Source of the DNA: Meiothermus granaticius NBRC 107808
GTDB lineage: Bacteria > Deinococcota > Deinococci > Deinococcales > Thermaceae
NCBI RefSeq assembly: GCF_003574355.1
Contig: NZ_QWLB01000015.1
Coordinates: forward strand, 1 to 64,000
Length of the DNA stretch: 64,000 nucleotides
Reading direction: 5' to 3'
Below are positions 35,521 to 43,838 of the stretch, piece by piece. The position numbers were made by a program, and so were the translations under genes. Numbering within the stretch: the stretch's first letter is position 1; each line of letters opens with the position of its first letter. The notes below the pieces were generated by a model. That model did no database searches. It was not told where the DNA came from and was given only the letters and a program-made list of their open reading frames with translations.

Positions 35521-37014
35521 ATGACCTCCCTCACCCAGACCGATTGGCGAAGCCTGGCCCGCACCCTCCGGCCCCGGCGGCAGGCTTTCATCGATGGCCG
35601 GTTCGTCGACGCCCTTTCGGGCCGAACCTTCCCGGCCTACAACCCGGCCACCGGCGAGGTGATCGCCGAGGTGGCCGCTTGCGATGCGGCGGACGTGGAC
35701 CGAGCGGTGCGAGCGGCCCGACGGGCTTTTGAGTCGGGGGTCTGGCGCGACCTCAAGCCGGCCGAGCGCAAGGCGGTTTTGCTGCGCTGGGCCGGGCTGA
35801 TCCGCGAGAATCTACCGGAGCTGGCCCTGCTGGAGACGCTGGATACCGGCAAGGCCATCAAGGAGAGCCTGAGCGTGGACGTGCCCTCCGCCGCGGCGGC
35901 CATCCAGTGGTACGCCGAGACCATCGACAAGCTCTATGACGAGATCGCCCCCAATGGCCCCTCGAGCCTGGTGATGGTCACCCGCGAGCCGGTGGGGGTG
36001 GTGGCGGGGGTGATCCCCTGGAACTATCCCCTGATCATCGCCAGCTGGAAGATCGGCCCGGCGCTGGCGGCGGGGAACTCCATGATCCTCAAACCGGCGG
36101 AGGAGGCCAGCCTCTCCGCCCTCAAGCTGGCCGAGCTGGCCCAGGAGGCCGGCCTCCCGGATGGGGTGTTCAACGTGGTGCCGGGGCTGGGCCCCGAGGC
36201 TGGCCAGGCCATCGGTCTGCACCCGGACATCGATGCGGTGCTCTTCACCGGCTCCACCGAGGTGGGCCGGAAGTTCCTGGAGTACAGCGCCCGCTCCAAC
36301 CTGAAGCGGGTGGGCCTCGAGCTGGGCGGCAAGAGCCCCCACATCGTAACCGCGGACGCCGACCTGGAGAAAGCGGCCATGTACGTGGCCTACGCCATCT
36401 GGTACAACCTGGGCCAGACCTGCAACGCCGGCTCGCGGCTGATCATAGAGCAGAGCGTGAAGGAGCGCTTCCTGGAGCTGCTGCGGCCCTGGGCCCAGCG
36501 CCTTTATCCCGGCGACCCGCTCGAGCCCACCACCGAGCTGGGCGCCCTGATCAGCGCCGAGCACCTGGACCGGGTCCGGGGCTACATCGAGCTGGGGCAG
36601 CGGGAGGGCGCGGAGGTGGCCATCGGGGGCCGGCAGATCGGCCAGGAGCGGGGCGGGTGGTACCTGGAGCCCACCGTGCTGGTGGGGGTGAAAAACGACA
36701 TGCGGGTGGCCCGCGAGGAGATCTTCGGCCCGGTGCTGAGCGTGCTGGAGTTCGACCGCCTGGAGGAGGCGGTGGCCATCGCCAACGACTCCCCCTACGG
36801 CCTGGCCGCGGCCCTGTGGTGCCGGGACATCAGCACCGCCCACCGCACCGCCCGCCAGCTCCGGGCCGGAACGGTCTGGGTCAACGCCTTCGACCACACC
36901 TCCATCAATGCGCCCTTCGGCGGCTACAAGCAGTCCGGGCACGGGCGCGACAAGAGCCTGCACGCCTTCGACAAGGTAACCGAGCTCAAGACCACCTGGG
37001 TGGAGCTGCACTGA
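35521..37014 (+). CDS. NAD-dependent aldehyde dehydrogenase, betaine-aldehyde/PuuC type
   Basis: From ATG 35521, preceded by AGGAGG, the 497-residue product has the complete class-1 aldehyde dehydrogenase set: GVIPWNYPLI, the NAD-binding GSTEVGRKF, the general base in ELGGKSPHIV, the catalytic Cys in GQTCNAGSR near 300, and EEIFGPVLSV. It resembles PuuC and betaine-aldehyde dehydrogenases. Next to an iron-type alcohol dehydrogenase and behind a quaternary-amine importer, it could serve as GbsA in oxidation of choline to glycine betaine; that role is inferred from context. Confidence 0.88.
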   Translation: MTSLTQTDWRSLARTLRPRRQAFIDGRFVDALSGRTFPAYNPATGEVIAEVAACDAADVDRAVRAARRAFESGVWRDLKPAERKAVLLRWAGLIRENLPELALLETLDTGKAIKESLSVDVPSAAAAIQWYAETIDKLYDEIAPNGPSSLVMVTREPVGVVAGVIPWNYPLIIASWKIGPALAAGNSMILKPAEEASLSALKLAELAQEAGLPDGVFNVVPGLGPEAGQAIGLHPDIDAVLFTGSTEVGRKFLEYSARSNLKRVGLELGGKSPHIVTADADLEKAAMYVAYAIWYNLGQTCNAGSRLIIEQSVKERFLELLRPWAQRLYPGDPLEPTTELGALISAEHLDRVRGYIELGQREGAEVAIGGRQIGQERGGWYLEPTVLVGVKNDMRVAREEIFGPVLSVLEFDRLEEAVAIANDSPYGLAAALWCRDISTAHRTARQLRAGTVWVNAFDHTSINAPFGGYKQSGHGRDKSLHAFDKVTELKTTWVELH

Positions 37015-37041
37015 GCCGACCGGGACGAAAGGAACCCTTCC

Positions 37042-38190
37042 ATGCAGACCTATGAACTTGGCAAGGTGCCGCCCATCCGGGTTGGCAGCACGGCCCTCGA
37101 GGGGCTCTCGGAGCGGGTCCGGGCCCTGGGGGGCCGGAGCGTGGCCCTGGTGCTGGACACGGCGGTGGCCCAGGGCCCTTACATGGAGCGCCTCGAGGCC
37201 GCCCTCCAGGGGCTGCCGACCACCCGCTACCGGGTGCCGCCCGGCGAGCCCACGGTGGACGTGGTCAACCAGGCCGCCGCGCAGGCCCGCGGGCTGGAGG
37301 AACCGGTGGTGATGGGGGTGGGGGGTGGGTCGGCCCTGGACACCGCCAAGCAGGTGGCCGGGGTGATCGCCGCCCCGCACCCCATCGAGCACTACCTGCT
37401 CTGTGCGAATCCCTGGGCCGGGCGCAGGCCCATCATCGCCCTGCCGACCACCGCCGGCACCGGCTCCGAGGTGACCCGCACCTGCATCGTGAGCGACGCC
37501 CAGGGCCGCAAGCTGTGGACCTGGGGGGACGAGCTCCTGCCCGACCTGGTGATCCTGGACCCCCAGGCCACCGTTTCCATGCCCCGCTGGGTCACGGTCT
37601 CGACCGGCCTGGATGCCCTGGTGCACGCCCTCGAGGCCGCCACCGGCCAGCGCAGCAACGCCATCTCGACCGGGGTGGCGCTGCAGGCCCTGCGGCTGGT
37701 GCTGCGGCACCTGCCCACCGCGGTCCGGGAACCACAGAACCTGCAAGCCCGCCAGGGGATGCAGGAAGCGGCCCTGCTGGCGGGGATGGCCATTGACAGC
37801 TGCGGCACCGGCATCGCCCACAACATCGGGCACGCCCTGGGCACGCTCTACCACCTGCCCCACGGGATCGCGGTCACGCTGGCGCTGGAGGCGGCCCTGC
37901 CCTGGAACCTGGCGGGCTGTGAGGCCCGCTACGCCGAGGCGGCTCTGGCCTGGGGGGTGGAGCCCCGCGCCCTGCCCCAGGCCTTTGGGGCCCTGTTGCA
38001 GCAGGTGGGGTTTGCCGAGACGATGCGGGCCCTGGCGGCGCCCACCCTGGACCCAGACGCCCTGGTTCAGGCCATGCAGGCCCCTGAAAACCAGCCCATG
38101 TGGCGCAACAACGCGCGGGTCCCCCGCCCCGAGGAGGGCCCCCAGCTGGCCCGGCGGACGGTGCAGGCCTGGCAGGCCTACCGGGGGTAA
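37042..38190 (+). CDS. Iron-containing alcohol dehydrogenase, possible choline dehydrogenase (GbsB-like)
   Basis: The 382-residue protein has the group III alcohol dehydrogenase plan: NAD-binding [15 protein letters not shown] near 93-107, [16 protein letters not shown], and metal ligands in [13 protein letters not shown] (Asp, His) and [16 protein letters not shown] (two His). In Bacillus, GbsB of this family oxidises choline and pairs with the aldehyde dehydrogenase GbsA. The same neighbour pair appears here 28 bp apart. Other alcohols remain possible. Confidence 0.87.
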   Translation: MQTYELGKVPPIRVGSTALEGLSERVRALGGRSVALVLDTAVAQGPYMERLEAALQGLPTTRYRVPPGEPTVDVVNQAAAQARGLEEPVVMGVGGGSALDTAKQVAGVIAAPHPIEHYLLCANPWAGRRPIIALPTTAGTGSEVTRTCIVSDAQGRKLWTWGDELLPDLVILDPQATVSMPRWVTVSTGLDALVHALEAATGQRSNAISTGVALQALRLVLRHLPTAVREPQNLQARQGMQEAALLAGMAIDSCGTGIAHNIGHALGTLYHLPHGIAVTLALEAALPWNLAGCEARYAEAALAWGVEPRALPQAFGALLQQVGFAETMRALAAPTLDPDALVQAMQAPENQPMWRNNARVPRPEEGPQLARRTVQAWQAYRG

Positions 38191-38192
38191 GC

Positions 38193-39317
38193 ATGGCCAT
38201 CACCCGCATCGAGATCACCCACCACCAGCTGCCGCTCGACCCCCCCTTTCCCGCCTCCTGGGACCCCCAGCCGCGCACCCGGTTTCCGGTCACGCTGGTG
38301 CGGGTCTACGACGACTCCGGCCAGGTAGGGATTGGCTCCGGCGACGCCATGTACGGCTTCGGCGATTTCCAGCGCTACTTCCTGGGCCAGGATCCCCTCG
38401 ACCTCGAGCGCCACCAGGCCGTGCTGGCCAACATCGAGTTCCACGCCGGCCGCCCCTGGCCGATGGATGTGGCCCTGTGGGATCTGGCCGGAAAGATCCT
38501 GGGCCAGCCGGTCTGGCGGTTGGTGGGCGGGCGTTCCAACCGCATCCGGGCCTACGCCAGCAGCGGGGTCCACCGCCCGGTGGCCGAGATGGTCCGGCTG
38601 GCCCGGCATGTGCACGAACGCGGCTTCCCGGCCCTGAAGGTGCGCTTCGGACGGCCCAGCCTGGAGGAGGACCTGGCCGTGGTGGCCGCCATCCGCGACG
38701 CCCTGGGAGACGCCCTGGCCCTGATGGTGGACTGCAACCAGGGCTGGCGGATGCCCTGGGACGTGCGACCCCCCTGGACCCTCGAGCAGGCCCTATTGGT
38801 GGCCCGGCGCCTCGAGGCGGAAGGGGTGTACTGGATGGAAGAACCCCTCCACCGCGGCGATTACGAGGGCTACCGCCAGCTCCGCCAGGCGGTCTCGATC
38901 CGCATCGCGGGGGGGGAGATGACCCGCGAGCCCTACGAGTTCCGCGAGCTGCTGACCCGCGACTGCCTGGATGTCTTCCAGCCCGACGCGGTATGCAGCC
39001 TGGGCATCGGGGGGTTGCGCAAGCTGGCGCTGGAGGTGGCGCAGGCCGGCAAGATTTTCACCCCGCATACCTGGGGCAACGGCATCGGGCTGATGGCCAA
39101 CCTCCACCTGACCGCCGGCACCGTGGACACCCCCTTCATCGAGTTTCCCTACGACCCGCCCGAGTGGAGCCTGGAGCGCCGCGACTACCCCCTGCGGCAG
39201 GCCATTGACACCGACGAGGCGGGCTACATCACCCTGTCCGAGGCCCCAGGCCTGGGCCTCGAGCTCGACGAGGACCGCCTGGCCGCTACAGCCAGCCGCC
39301 AGGCCACTTTTGCCTGA
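38193..39317 (+). CDS. Enolase-superfamily enzyme of the mandelate racemase group (acid-sugar dehydratase-like)
   Basis: From ATG 38193, just after the previous stop, the product has 374 residues. Catalytic features are a Lys in LKVRFG near 150, metal ligands in [15 protein letters not shown] and IAGGEM, the Asp of DVFQPDAV and the general-base His of [10 protein letters not shown]. The His-Asp dyad places it in the mandelate racemase/sugar-acid dehydratase branch, not with the Lys-Lys betaine epimerases. The substrate is unknown. A longer upstream frame overlaps the alcohol dehydrogenase and is not used. Confidence 0.85.
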   Translation: MAITRIEITHHQLPLDPPFPASWDPQPRTRFPVTLVRVYDDSGQVGIGSGDAMYGFGDFQRYFLGQDPLDLERHQAVLANIEFHAGRPWPMDVALWDLAGKILGQPVWRLVGGRSNRIRAYASSGVHRPVAEMVRLARHVHERGFPALKVRFGRPSLEEDLAVVAAIRDALGDALALMVDCNQGWRMPWDVRPPWTLEQALLVARRLEAEGVYWMEEPLHRGDYEGYRQLRQAVSIRIAGGEMTREPYEFRELLTRDCLDVFQPDAVCSLGIGGLRKLALEVAQAGKIFTPHTWGNGIGLMANLHLTAGTVDTPFIEFPYDPPEWSLERRDYPLRQAIDTDEAGYITLSEAPGLGLELDEDRLAATASRQATFA

Positions 39318-39328
39318 AAGAGGAAGCC

Positions 39329-39832
39329 ATGAACATGTACATCGGAGAAGCTTTTGTCGGCAGCGGCCCCAACGCCGCGCACCTCAATGTGGTGCTGGGC
39401 CCGCGCAACGGGCCGGTGGGCACCGCCTGGGCCACCGCGCTCAGCAGCCCCAGCGCCGGTCACGTGCCCTTCATGGTGGTGCTGCAGCCGGGGGTGCCGG
39501 TGAAGCCGGCCACCGTATTCATCAACAAGGCCGCCCTCTCCGGCGAGACCCACGAGACCATGACCTGGGGCCCGGCCCAGGCCGGGGTGGCCAGGGGCAT
39601 CCAGGAATGCCTCCTGGAGGGCGTCCTGCCCGTCGAGGCCGAGAACGAGTGGTGCGTGCTGGCCGCGGTCTGGGTCAACCCCAGCGCCAACCAGGCCGAC
39701 GAGGTGTTTGCCAACAACTACAAAGCCGCCAAGGACGCGGTCATCAATGCCCTGGGGCTGCTCCCGCTCCTCTCCGACGTGCGCGAGGCGGCGAGCCGGG
39801 TTCATAACCCCTTCTACACGCCCAAAGACTGA
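39329..39832 (+). CDS. Formaldehyde-activating enzyme (Fae)-like protein
   Basis: The 167-residue protein matches Fae along its full length: IGEAFVGSGPNAAHLNVVLGPRNGPVGTAWATALSSPSAGH-type opening with the catalytic His at about residue 18, VLQPGVPVKPATVFINKAAL, GPAQAGVARGIQE, and the C-terminal NYKAAKDAVINAL. In methylotrophs Fae condenses formaldehyde with tetrahydromethanopterin. No gene of that pathway is visible here, so it may act on another aldehyde or cofactor, or detoxify formaldehyde from demethylation of imported methylamines. It is 11 bp from the previous gene, in the same operon. Confidence 0.85.
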   Translation: MNMYIGEAFVGSGPNAAHLNVVLGPRNGPVGTAWATALSSPSAGHVPFMVVLQPGVPVKPATVFINKAALSGETHETMTWGPAQAGVARGIQECLLEGVLPVEAENEWCVLAAVWVNPSANQADEVFANNYKAAKDAVINALGLLPLLSDVREAASRVHNPFYTPKD

Positions 39833-39870
39833 GCGGGCCCAGGCAGTCCCATCCACTCCCGAGGAGGCAC

Positions 39871-40863
39871 ATGGAATACGTTCGCTTTGGCAATACCGGT
39901 CTCAAGGTGTCCCGGCTGTGCCTGGGCACCATGACCTTTGGCAGCCCGGCCTGGCGGCCCTGGGTGCTGGATGAGGCGGCCTCGGCCCCCATCCTGCGGG
40001 CGGCCCTGGAGCGCGGCCTCAACTTCTTCGACATGGCCGATTACTACTCCCAGGGGGTGGGAGAGGAGGTGGTGGGTCGCATCCTGCTCCAGCACGCCCG
40101 CCGGGAGGAGCTGGTGCTAGCCTCCAAGGCCTACTACCCCACCGGCCCAGGCCCCAACCAGCGGGGCCTCTCCCGCAAGCACCTGTTTCACGCCATAGAC
40201 GCCTCGCTGCGGCGCATCGGCACCGACTACCTCGACCTCTACATCGTGCATGGCTTTGACCCCGAGACCCCCATCGAGGAAACCCTGGAAGCCCTGAACG
40301 ACCTCGTGCGCAGCGGGCGGGTGCGCTACCTCGGGGCCAGCACCATGTACGCCTGGCAGTTCGTGAAGATGGTCTACACCTCGAGGCTCCACGGCTGGAG
40401 CCCGTTCGTCTCCATGCAGTGCCAGCTCAATGCGGCCTACCGGGAGGAGGAGCGCGAGATGATTCCCTTCTGCCGCGACCAGGGGATAGCCGTCACCCCC
40501 TTCAGCCCGCTGGCCCGGGGGCTCCTGAGCGGGGAGCCGGACAGCCTGCGCAACCAGACCGACACCTTCACCACCGAGATGTACGGCGACGAAACCTCGC
40601 ACAACATCGCCCGGGCGGTGGCCCGGGTGGCGCAGGGTCGCGGCCTCAAGCCCGCCCAGGTGGCCCTCAACTGGGTGGTGAACCGCCCGGGGGTGACCTC
40701 CACCCTGTTCGCGGTGGAGAGCGTGGCCCAACTCGACGAGCAGATCGCCGCCCTGGGATTCCAGTTATCACCTGAGGAGCAGTGGGAGATTGACCGCTGG
40801 TACACCCCCTGCGACGTGATCAACGACCACCACCCCCAGCGCATCCCCCGCACCCCCCGCTAA
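39871..40863 (+). CDS. Aldo/keto reductase
   Basis: The 330-residue TIM-barrel protein has the catalytic tetrad of the family: Asp54 and Tyr58/59 in FFDMADYY, Lys86 in LASKAYY and His127 in IVHGFD. The cofactor region near the C-terminus reads TSTLFAVESVAQLDEQ. The start follows CCGAGGAGG. It reduces an aldehyde or ketone with NADPH; the substrate is unknown. The inverted repeat just beyond its stop separates it from the next gene. Confidence 0.9.
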   Translation: MEYVRFGNTGLKVSRLCLGTMTFGSPAWRPWVLDEAASAPILRAALERGLNFFDMADYYSQGVGEEVVGRILLQHARREELVLASKAYYPTGPGPNQRGLSRKHLFHAIDASLRRIGTDYLDLYIVHGFDPETPIEETLEALNDLVRSGRVRYLGASTMYAWQFVKMVYTSRLHGWSPFVSMQCQLNAAYREEEREMIPFCRDQGIAVTPFSPLARGLLSGEPDSLRNQTDTFTTEMYGDETSHNIARAVARVAQGRGLKPAQVALNWVVNRPGVTSTLFAVESVAQLDEQIAALGFQLSPEEQWEIDRWYTPCDVINDHHPQRIPRTPR

Positions 40864-40864
40864 G

Positions 40865-40921
40865 TTGCGCCAGGGTGAAAATGCGAGACCAGCGAATGCG
40901 GTAAGTATGTACCTGGCGCAA
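40865..40921. repeat. Ten-base inverted repeat in the gap before the GabD-like gene
   Basis: TTGCGCCAGG at 40865-40874 and its exact complement CCTGGCGCAA at 40912-40921 are separated by 37 bp. The structure starts one base after the aldo/keto reductase stop. It could be a terminator-like stem, a leader element or an operator pair; there is no T-run. No known riboswitch is recognised. Confidence 0.55.
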
Positions 40922-40985
40922 TTCCCCGCCGATGTTGGCGAGCGCCGTTTCCCATTTCAACGATGGAGACACTTAGGAGACCGCC

Positions 40986-42416
40986 ATGGTTGCAGAGAGC
41001 TTCAATACCCGCGCCCTGATCGGTGCGGACTGGGTGCAGACCGCCAAGACCTTTGAAGTGGTGAGCCCTTACTCCGGCCAGGCCCTGGCCCAGGTGGCCG
41101 ATTGCGGCGAGGCCGAGGCCCACCGGGCGGTGGAAGCTGCGGTAGAGGCTTTCCAGGCCTGGAGGGAGACCACCGCCTACGAGCGCTCGAGCCTGCTGGA
41201 GCGCTGGCACCACCGGATCCAGCAGGACGAGCTCTACCTGGCCCGGCTGATCGCACTGGAGATGGGCAAGCCGGTCAGCGAGGCCCAGGGCGAGGTGCGC
41301 TATGCCGCCAGCTTCGTGAAGTGGTATGCCGAGGAGGCCAAGCGCATCTACGGCGAGATGGTGCCCAGCCAGTTTCCCCACAAGCGCCTGCTGGTGCTCA
41401 AGGCCCCGGTTGGCCCGGTCTACGGGATAACCCCCTGGAACTTCCCGGCGGCCATGGCCACCCGCAAGCTCGGACCGGCCCTGGCCGCGGGCTGTACCTT
41501 CATCCTCAAGCCCGCCGAGCAGTCCCCCCTCACCGCCCTCCGCCTAGCCGAGCTATGGCTGGAAGCCGGGGGGCCGCCGGGAACCCTTCAGGTGCTGCCC
41601 TGCGCCGACCCGGTGCCGCTGACCCGGGTGATGATGGCCGAGGAGCGCATCCGCAAGCTGACTTTCACGGGTTCTACCGAGGTGGGGCGGCTCCTGACCC
41701 AGCAAAGCGCGGCCACCCTCAAGCGGGTCTCGATGGAGCTGGGTGGGCACGCCCCCTACCTGATCTTCGAGGATGCCGACCTGGAAAAAGCCGTGCGCGA
41801 TGTGGTGGCCTGCAAGTTTCGCAACGCCGGCCAGACCTGCGTCTGCACCAACCGGGTGTATGTGCAGCGAAGCATCCTCGAGGCCTTTGCCCGCAAGCTG
41901 GTCGAGGCGGTGGAGGGGCTCACGGTGGGGGATCCCCTCGAGGCCAGCACCCAGATCGGGCCGCTGGTGGACGCCCAGGGGCTGGAAAAGGTCAAGGGCC
42001 ATGTGGCCGATGCCCAGCAAAAAGGCGCCACCGTGCTGACCGGGGGCCGCGCAGGCCAGGGGCTTTTCTACCTGCCCACCGTGCTGGCAGGCGTCAACCC
42101 CAGCATGAAGATCATGCAGGAGGAGACCTTTGGCCCGGTGGTGCCCCTCCTGGCCTTCGAGACCGAGGAGGAGGCCCTGGCCGCCGCCAACGCGAGCCCC
42201 TACGGCCTGGCCGCCTACCTCTGGACCCAGAACCTGAGCCGGGCCATCCGCCTGGCCGAACGCCTGGAGTATGGCATCGTGGGCCTCAACGACGCGGTTC
42301 CCTCCACCGCCCAGGCCCCCTTTGGTGGGGTCAAGGCCAGCGGGTATGGCCGGGAGGGAGGGCACTGGGGGCTCGAGGAGTACCTGAGCGTGAAGTATGT
42401 TTCGCTGGGAGTCTAA
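40986..42416 (+). CDS. gabD: Succinate-semialdehyde dehydrogenase-like aldehyde dehydrogenase
   Basis: The 476-residue protein starts after TAGGAG and has TPWNFPAAMATRKLGPALAAGCT, GSTEVGRLL, ELGGHAPYLIFEDADL, the catalytic Cys in GQTCVCTNRVYV, and ETFGPVVPLL. The CVCTNR context with its second Cys is characteristic of GabD-type succinate-semialdehyde dehydrogenases, where the pair can form a redox switch. The true substrate may be another semialdehyde in this catabolic cluster. Confidence 0.88.
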   Translation: MVAESFNTRALIGADWVQTAKTFEVVSPYSGQALAQVADCGEAEAHRAVEAAVEAFQAWRETTAYERSSLLERWHHRIQQDELYLARLIALEMGKPVSEAQGEVRYAASFVKWYAEEAKRIYGEMVPSQFPHKRLLVLKAPVGPVYGITPWNFPAAMATRKLGPALAAGCTFILKPAEQSPLTALRLAELWLEAGGPPGTLQVLPCADPVPLTRVMMAEERIRKLTFTGSTEVGRLLTQQSAATLKRVSMELGGHAPYLIFEDADLEKAVRDVVACKFRNAGQTCVCTNRVYVQRSILEAFARKLVEAVEGLTVGDPLEASTQIGPLVDAQGLEKVKGHVADAQQKGATVLTGGRAGQGLFYLPTVLAGVNPSMKIMQEETFGPVVPLLAFETEEEALAAANASPYGLAAYLWTQNLSRAIRLAERLEYGIVGLNDAVPSTAQAPFGGVKASGYGREGGHWGLEEYLSVKYVSLGV

Positions 42417-42805
42417 TACCAACTCTACGCGTGAGCGGCGCTAAACGCGCCCCTCACTTGCCGCGCCAGGGGGCGCGTCCGAGGGACTTGTATATCGCTT
42501 TTGGGTCACTTCTGAGCAGATTCGGTATAAGGGCAAGAGAGCCTTTGCAAATGCCGAAATCACCAGAGCAGTCAGGTAGCACGGGGTAACGGAAAAGTGT
42601 TCGAAGCCCATCACAGCCTCTAGATGGACGGATGTGCGGTGACTCCATGCAGGGTTTAGCCTATGCCGGCACCCAAATTAATGGCGACCTCGAGGCCGGC
42701 CTGAGCTCGGCAAGGATACCTGGGCCTACCGGGCCGTGCTCGAGGCCCCAGCGGGTAGTACCACGGCAGGAGTGGCGAAAGAGTTGGTTTTCGAAGGGAT
42801 ATTCG
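42417..42805. other. Gene-free stretch with a hairpin
   Basis: Just past the GabD-like gene (42431-42457) GTGAG-GGCGC pairs with GCGCC-CTCAC with one mismatch and a short loop; the T-run is lacking. From about 42710 a plus frame (GKDTWAYRAVLEAPAGS...) looks partly coding but has no start and runs into the opposite-strand PIN gene; it may be a decayed fragment. Nothing else is recognised. Confidence 0.4.
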
Positions 42806-43222
42806 CTACAGCGATTGCTTTATTTGCTCCAGAAATTGTGCTGGTGTGAGTATTTTCAAACGCTTGTGCTTGACCGAAACTACGTGCTCATCTCCACTCA
42901 CCATGTATTGTGCGCCCGCTTCTACCGCCAGATCGAGCAAAGGATTGTCGTCTTCATCTTTGGAAAGGCCGCGTTTTTGTTTTGGCTCGATCAAAATGCA
43001 GGCTTTGCGTATCTCTGCAATCAGTTCGGCACGTTCGCTGGTGGTGGTCAAGACCCTGAACTTTTCGTTCAGGATTCGCCGGATTTCTTCAATCTGGTAC
43101 TCGGAGGTACAAACCTCGAAAGCACCTTTTTCCCAGGCTTTGCGGATACGGCGCGTGGTGCTTCCCGGCTTAGAAAGCAGGCTAGATACAAATACGTTGG
43201 TATCTAGCACTATGCGCATCAC
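42806..43222 (-). CDS. PIN-domain toxin (COG1569 type)
   Basis: The 138-residue protein begins MMRIVLDTNVFVSSLL, which holds the first acidic residue of a PIN nuclease. Further acidic residues are in SEYQIEEI, LSKDEDDNPLLDLAVEA and YMVSGDEHVV, making a complete metal-binding set. PIN toxins cut RNA and are held in check by a small DNA-binding antitoxin. The gene overlaps its partner by 4 bp on the same strand. Confidence 0.88.
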   Translation of the reverse strand: MMRIVLDTNVFVSSLLSKPGSTTRRIRKAWEKGAFEVCTSEYQIEEIRRILNEKFRVLTTTSERAELIAEIRKACILIEPKQKRGLSKDEDDNPLLDLAVEAGAQYMVSGDEHVVSVKHKRLKILTPAQFLEQIKQSL

Positions 43223-43461
43223 TTATTGATTCGAGCCAGTATCTCGGCGTCGCTCAGGTTGATTCGTTTACCAATTTGGTCGGCCACCTTGCCCAGTGCC
43301 TTCACCGCTCTTTTGCGCTCTGTGGCGGGCGGGGTAAGCAGTAAATCCTCGGCCAGGATGACGTCAATAGCCTTGGCCAGCTCCTTTTCCCACCCCTTCC
43401 CTTTGGCCCTTTTGAGTTCGGAAAGCTTTTTGCCCAGTTTTTCGGGTAGCTCGACCACCAT
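43219..43461 (-). CDS. Antitoxin partner of the PIN-domain toxin
   Basis: The 80-residue product from ATG 43461 is small, charged and helical: VVELPEKLGKKLSELKRAKGKGWEKELAKAIDVILAEDLL in the first half, and a C-terminal half with GKVADQIGKRINLSDAEILARINK. The LSDAEILARI ending is shared by several antitoxins paired with COG1569-type PIN toxins. An upstream open frame to 43734 lacks a ribosome site and covers the dispersed repeat, so it is not used. The 4-bp overlap with the toxin supports the pairing. Confidence 0.8.
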   Translation of the reverse strand: MVVELPEKLGKKLSELKRAKGKGWEKELAKAIDVILAEDLLLTPPATERKRAVKALGKVADQIGKRINLSDAEILARINK

Positions 43462-43687
43462 GAGGCCAGTGTAACACGGCGCGCTTTGCTCAATATCAGC
43501 GGTTTTGGCATACCTGGACGTAAAAAAGCACGGTTCCAAGGTGGTATAGGCGCTGTGTTCGTAGCGAAACGCGCCCGGGGGTCGCAGAAAAGCTGGCTCG
43601 GACAATGCCCAAGGCGGGGTATGGATGCGGTAATGGATGGTAGAGCGCTCTTCATCTATTCTGAGTCTGTCGAATTCAAGAAAGCTT

Positions 43688-43756
43688 TGTCCTGGACAGA
43701 ACCGTGGCCGCCTGGAAACTTGAAACCTAAGCACCCGTAGGTCGGGCCCGGCCTAC
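43688..43756. repeat. Dispersed repeat, copy 2, followed by a palindrome
   Basis: 43688-43727 matches 10123-10162 at 35 of 40 positions. At 43737-43756 follows a nearly perfect 20-bp palindrome (GTAGGTCGGG then CCCGGCCTAC). The gap 43462-43838 has no other recognisable content. Confidence 0.55.
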
Positions 43757-43838
43757 GCTTGTCCCTTCTCGTTTTCGTAGGCGGCCACGTCTGTGATCGA
43801 GCCAACCGATTAAGCACGGCCCTGAGGCGAGCGCCACC

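Noticed and set aside
35812-37863. A 683-codon minus-strand frame
   Set aside because: It is opposite the aldehyde and alcohol dehydrogenase genes, which have complete catalytic motifs; the translation is compositionally biased.
38100-38192. Extended N-terminus for the enolase-superfamily gene
   Set aside because: It overlaps the alcohol dehydrogenase coding region and adds a Pro/Gly-rich tail not found in the family; the ATG at 38193 gives the normal start.
37613-39208. A 531-codon plus-strand frame
   Set aside because: It is an out-of-frame reading across the alcohol dehydrogenase and enolase-superfamily genes, rich in Pro, Arg and Gly, with no domain.
43462-43734. Longer form of the PIN antitoxin
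   Set aside because: The added stretch has no ribosome site, contains the dispersed repeat and does not look like protein; the ATG at 43461 gives a normal antitoxin length.
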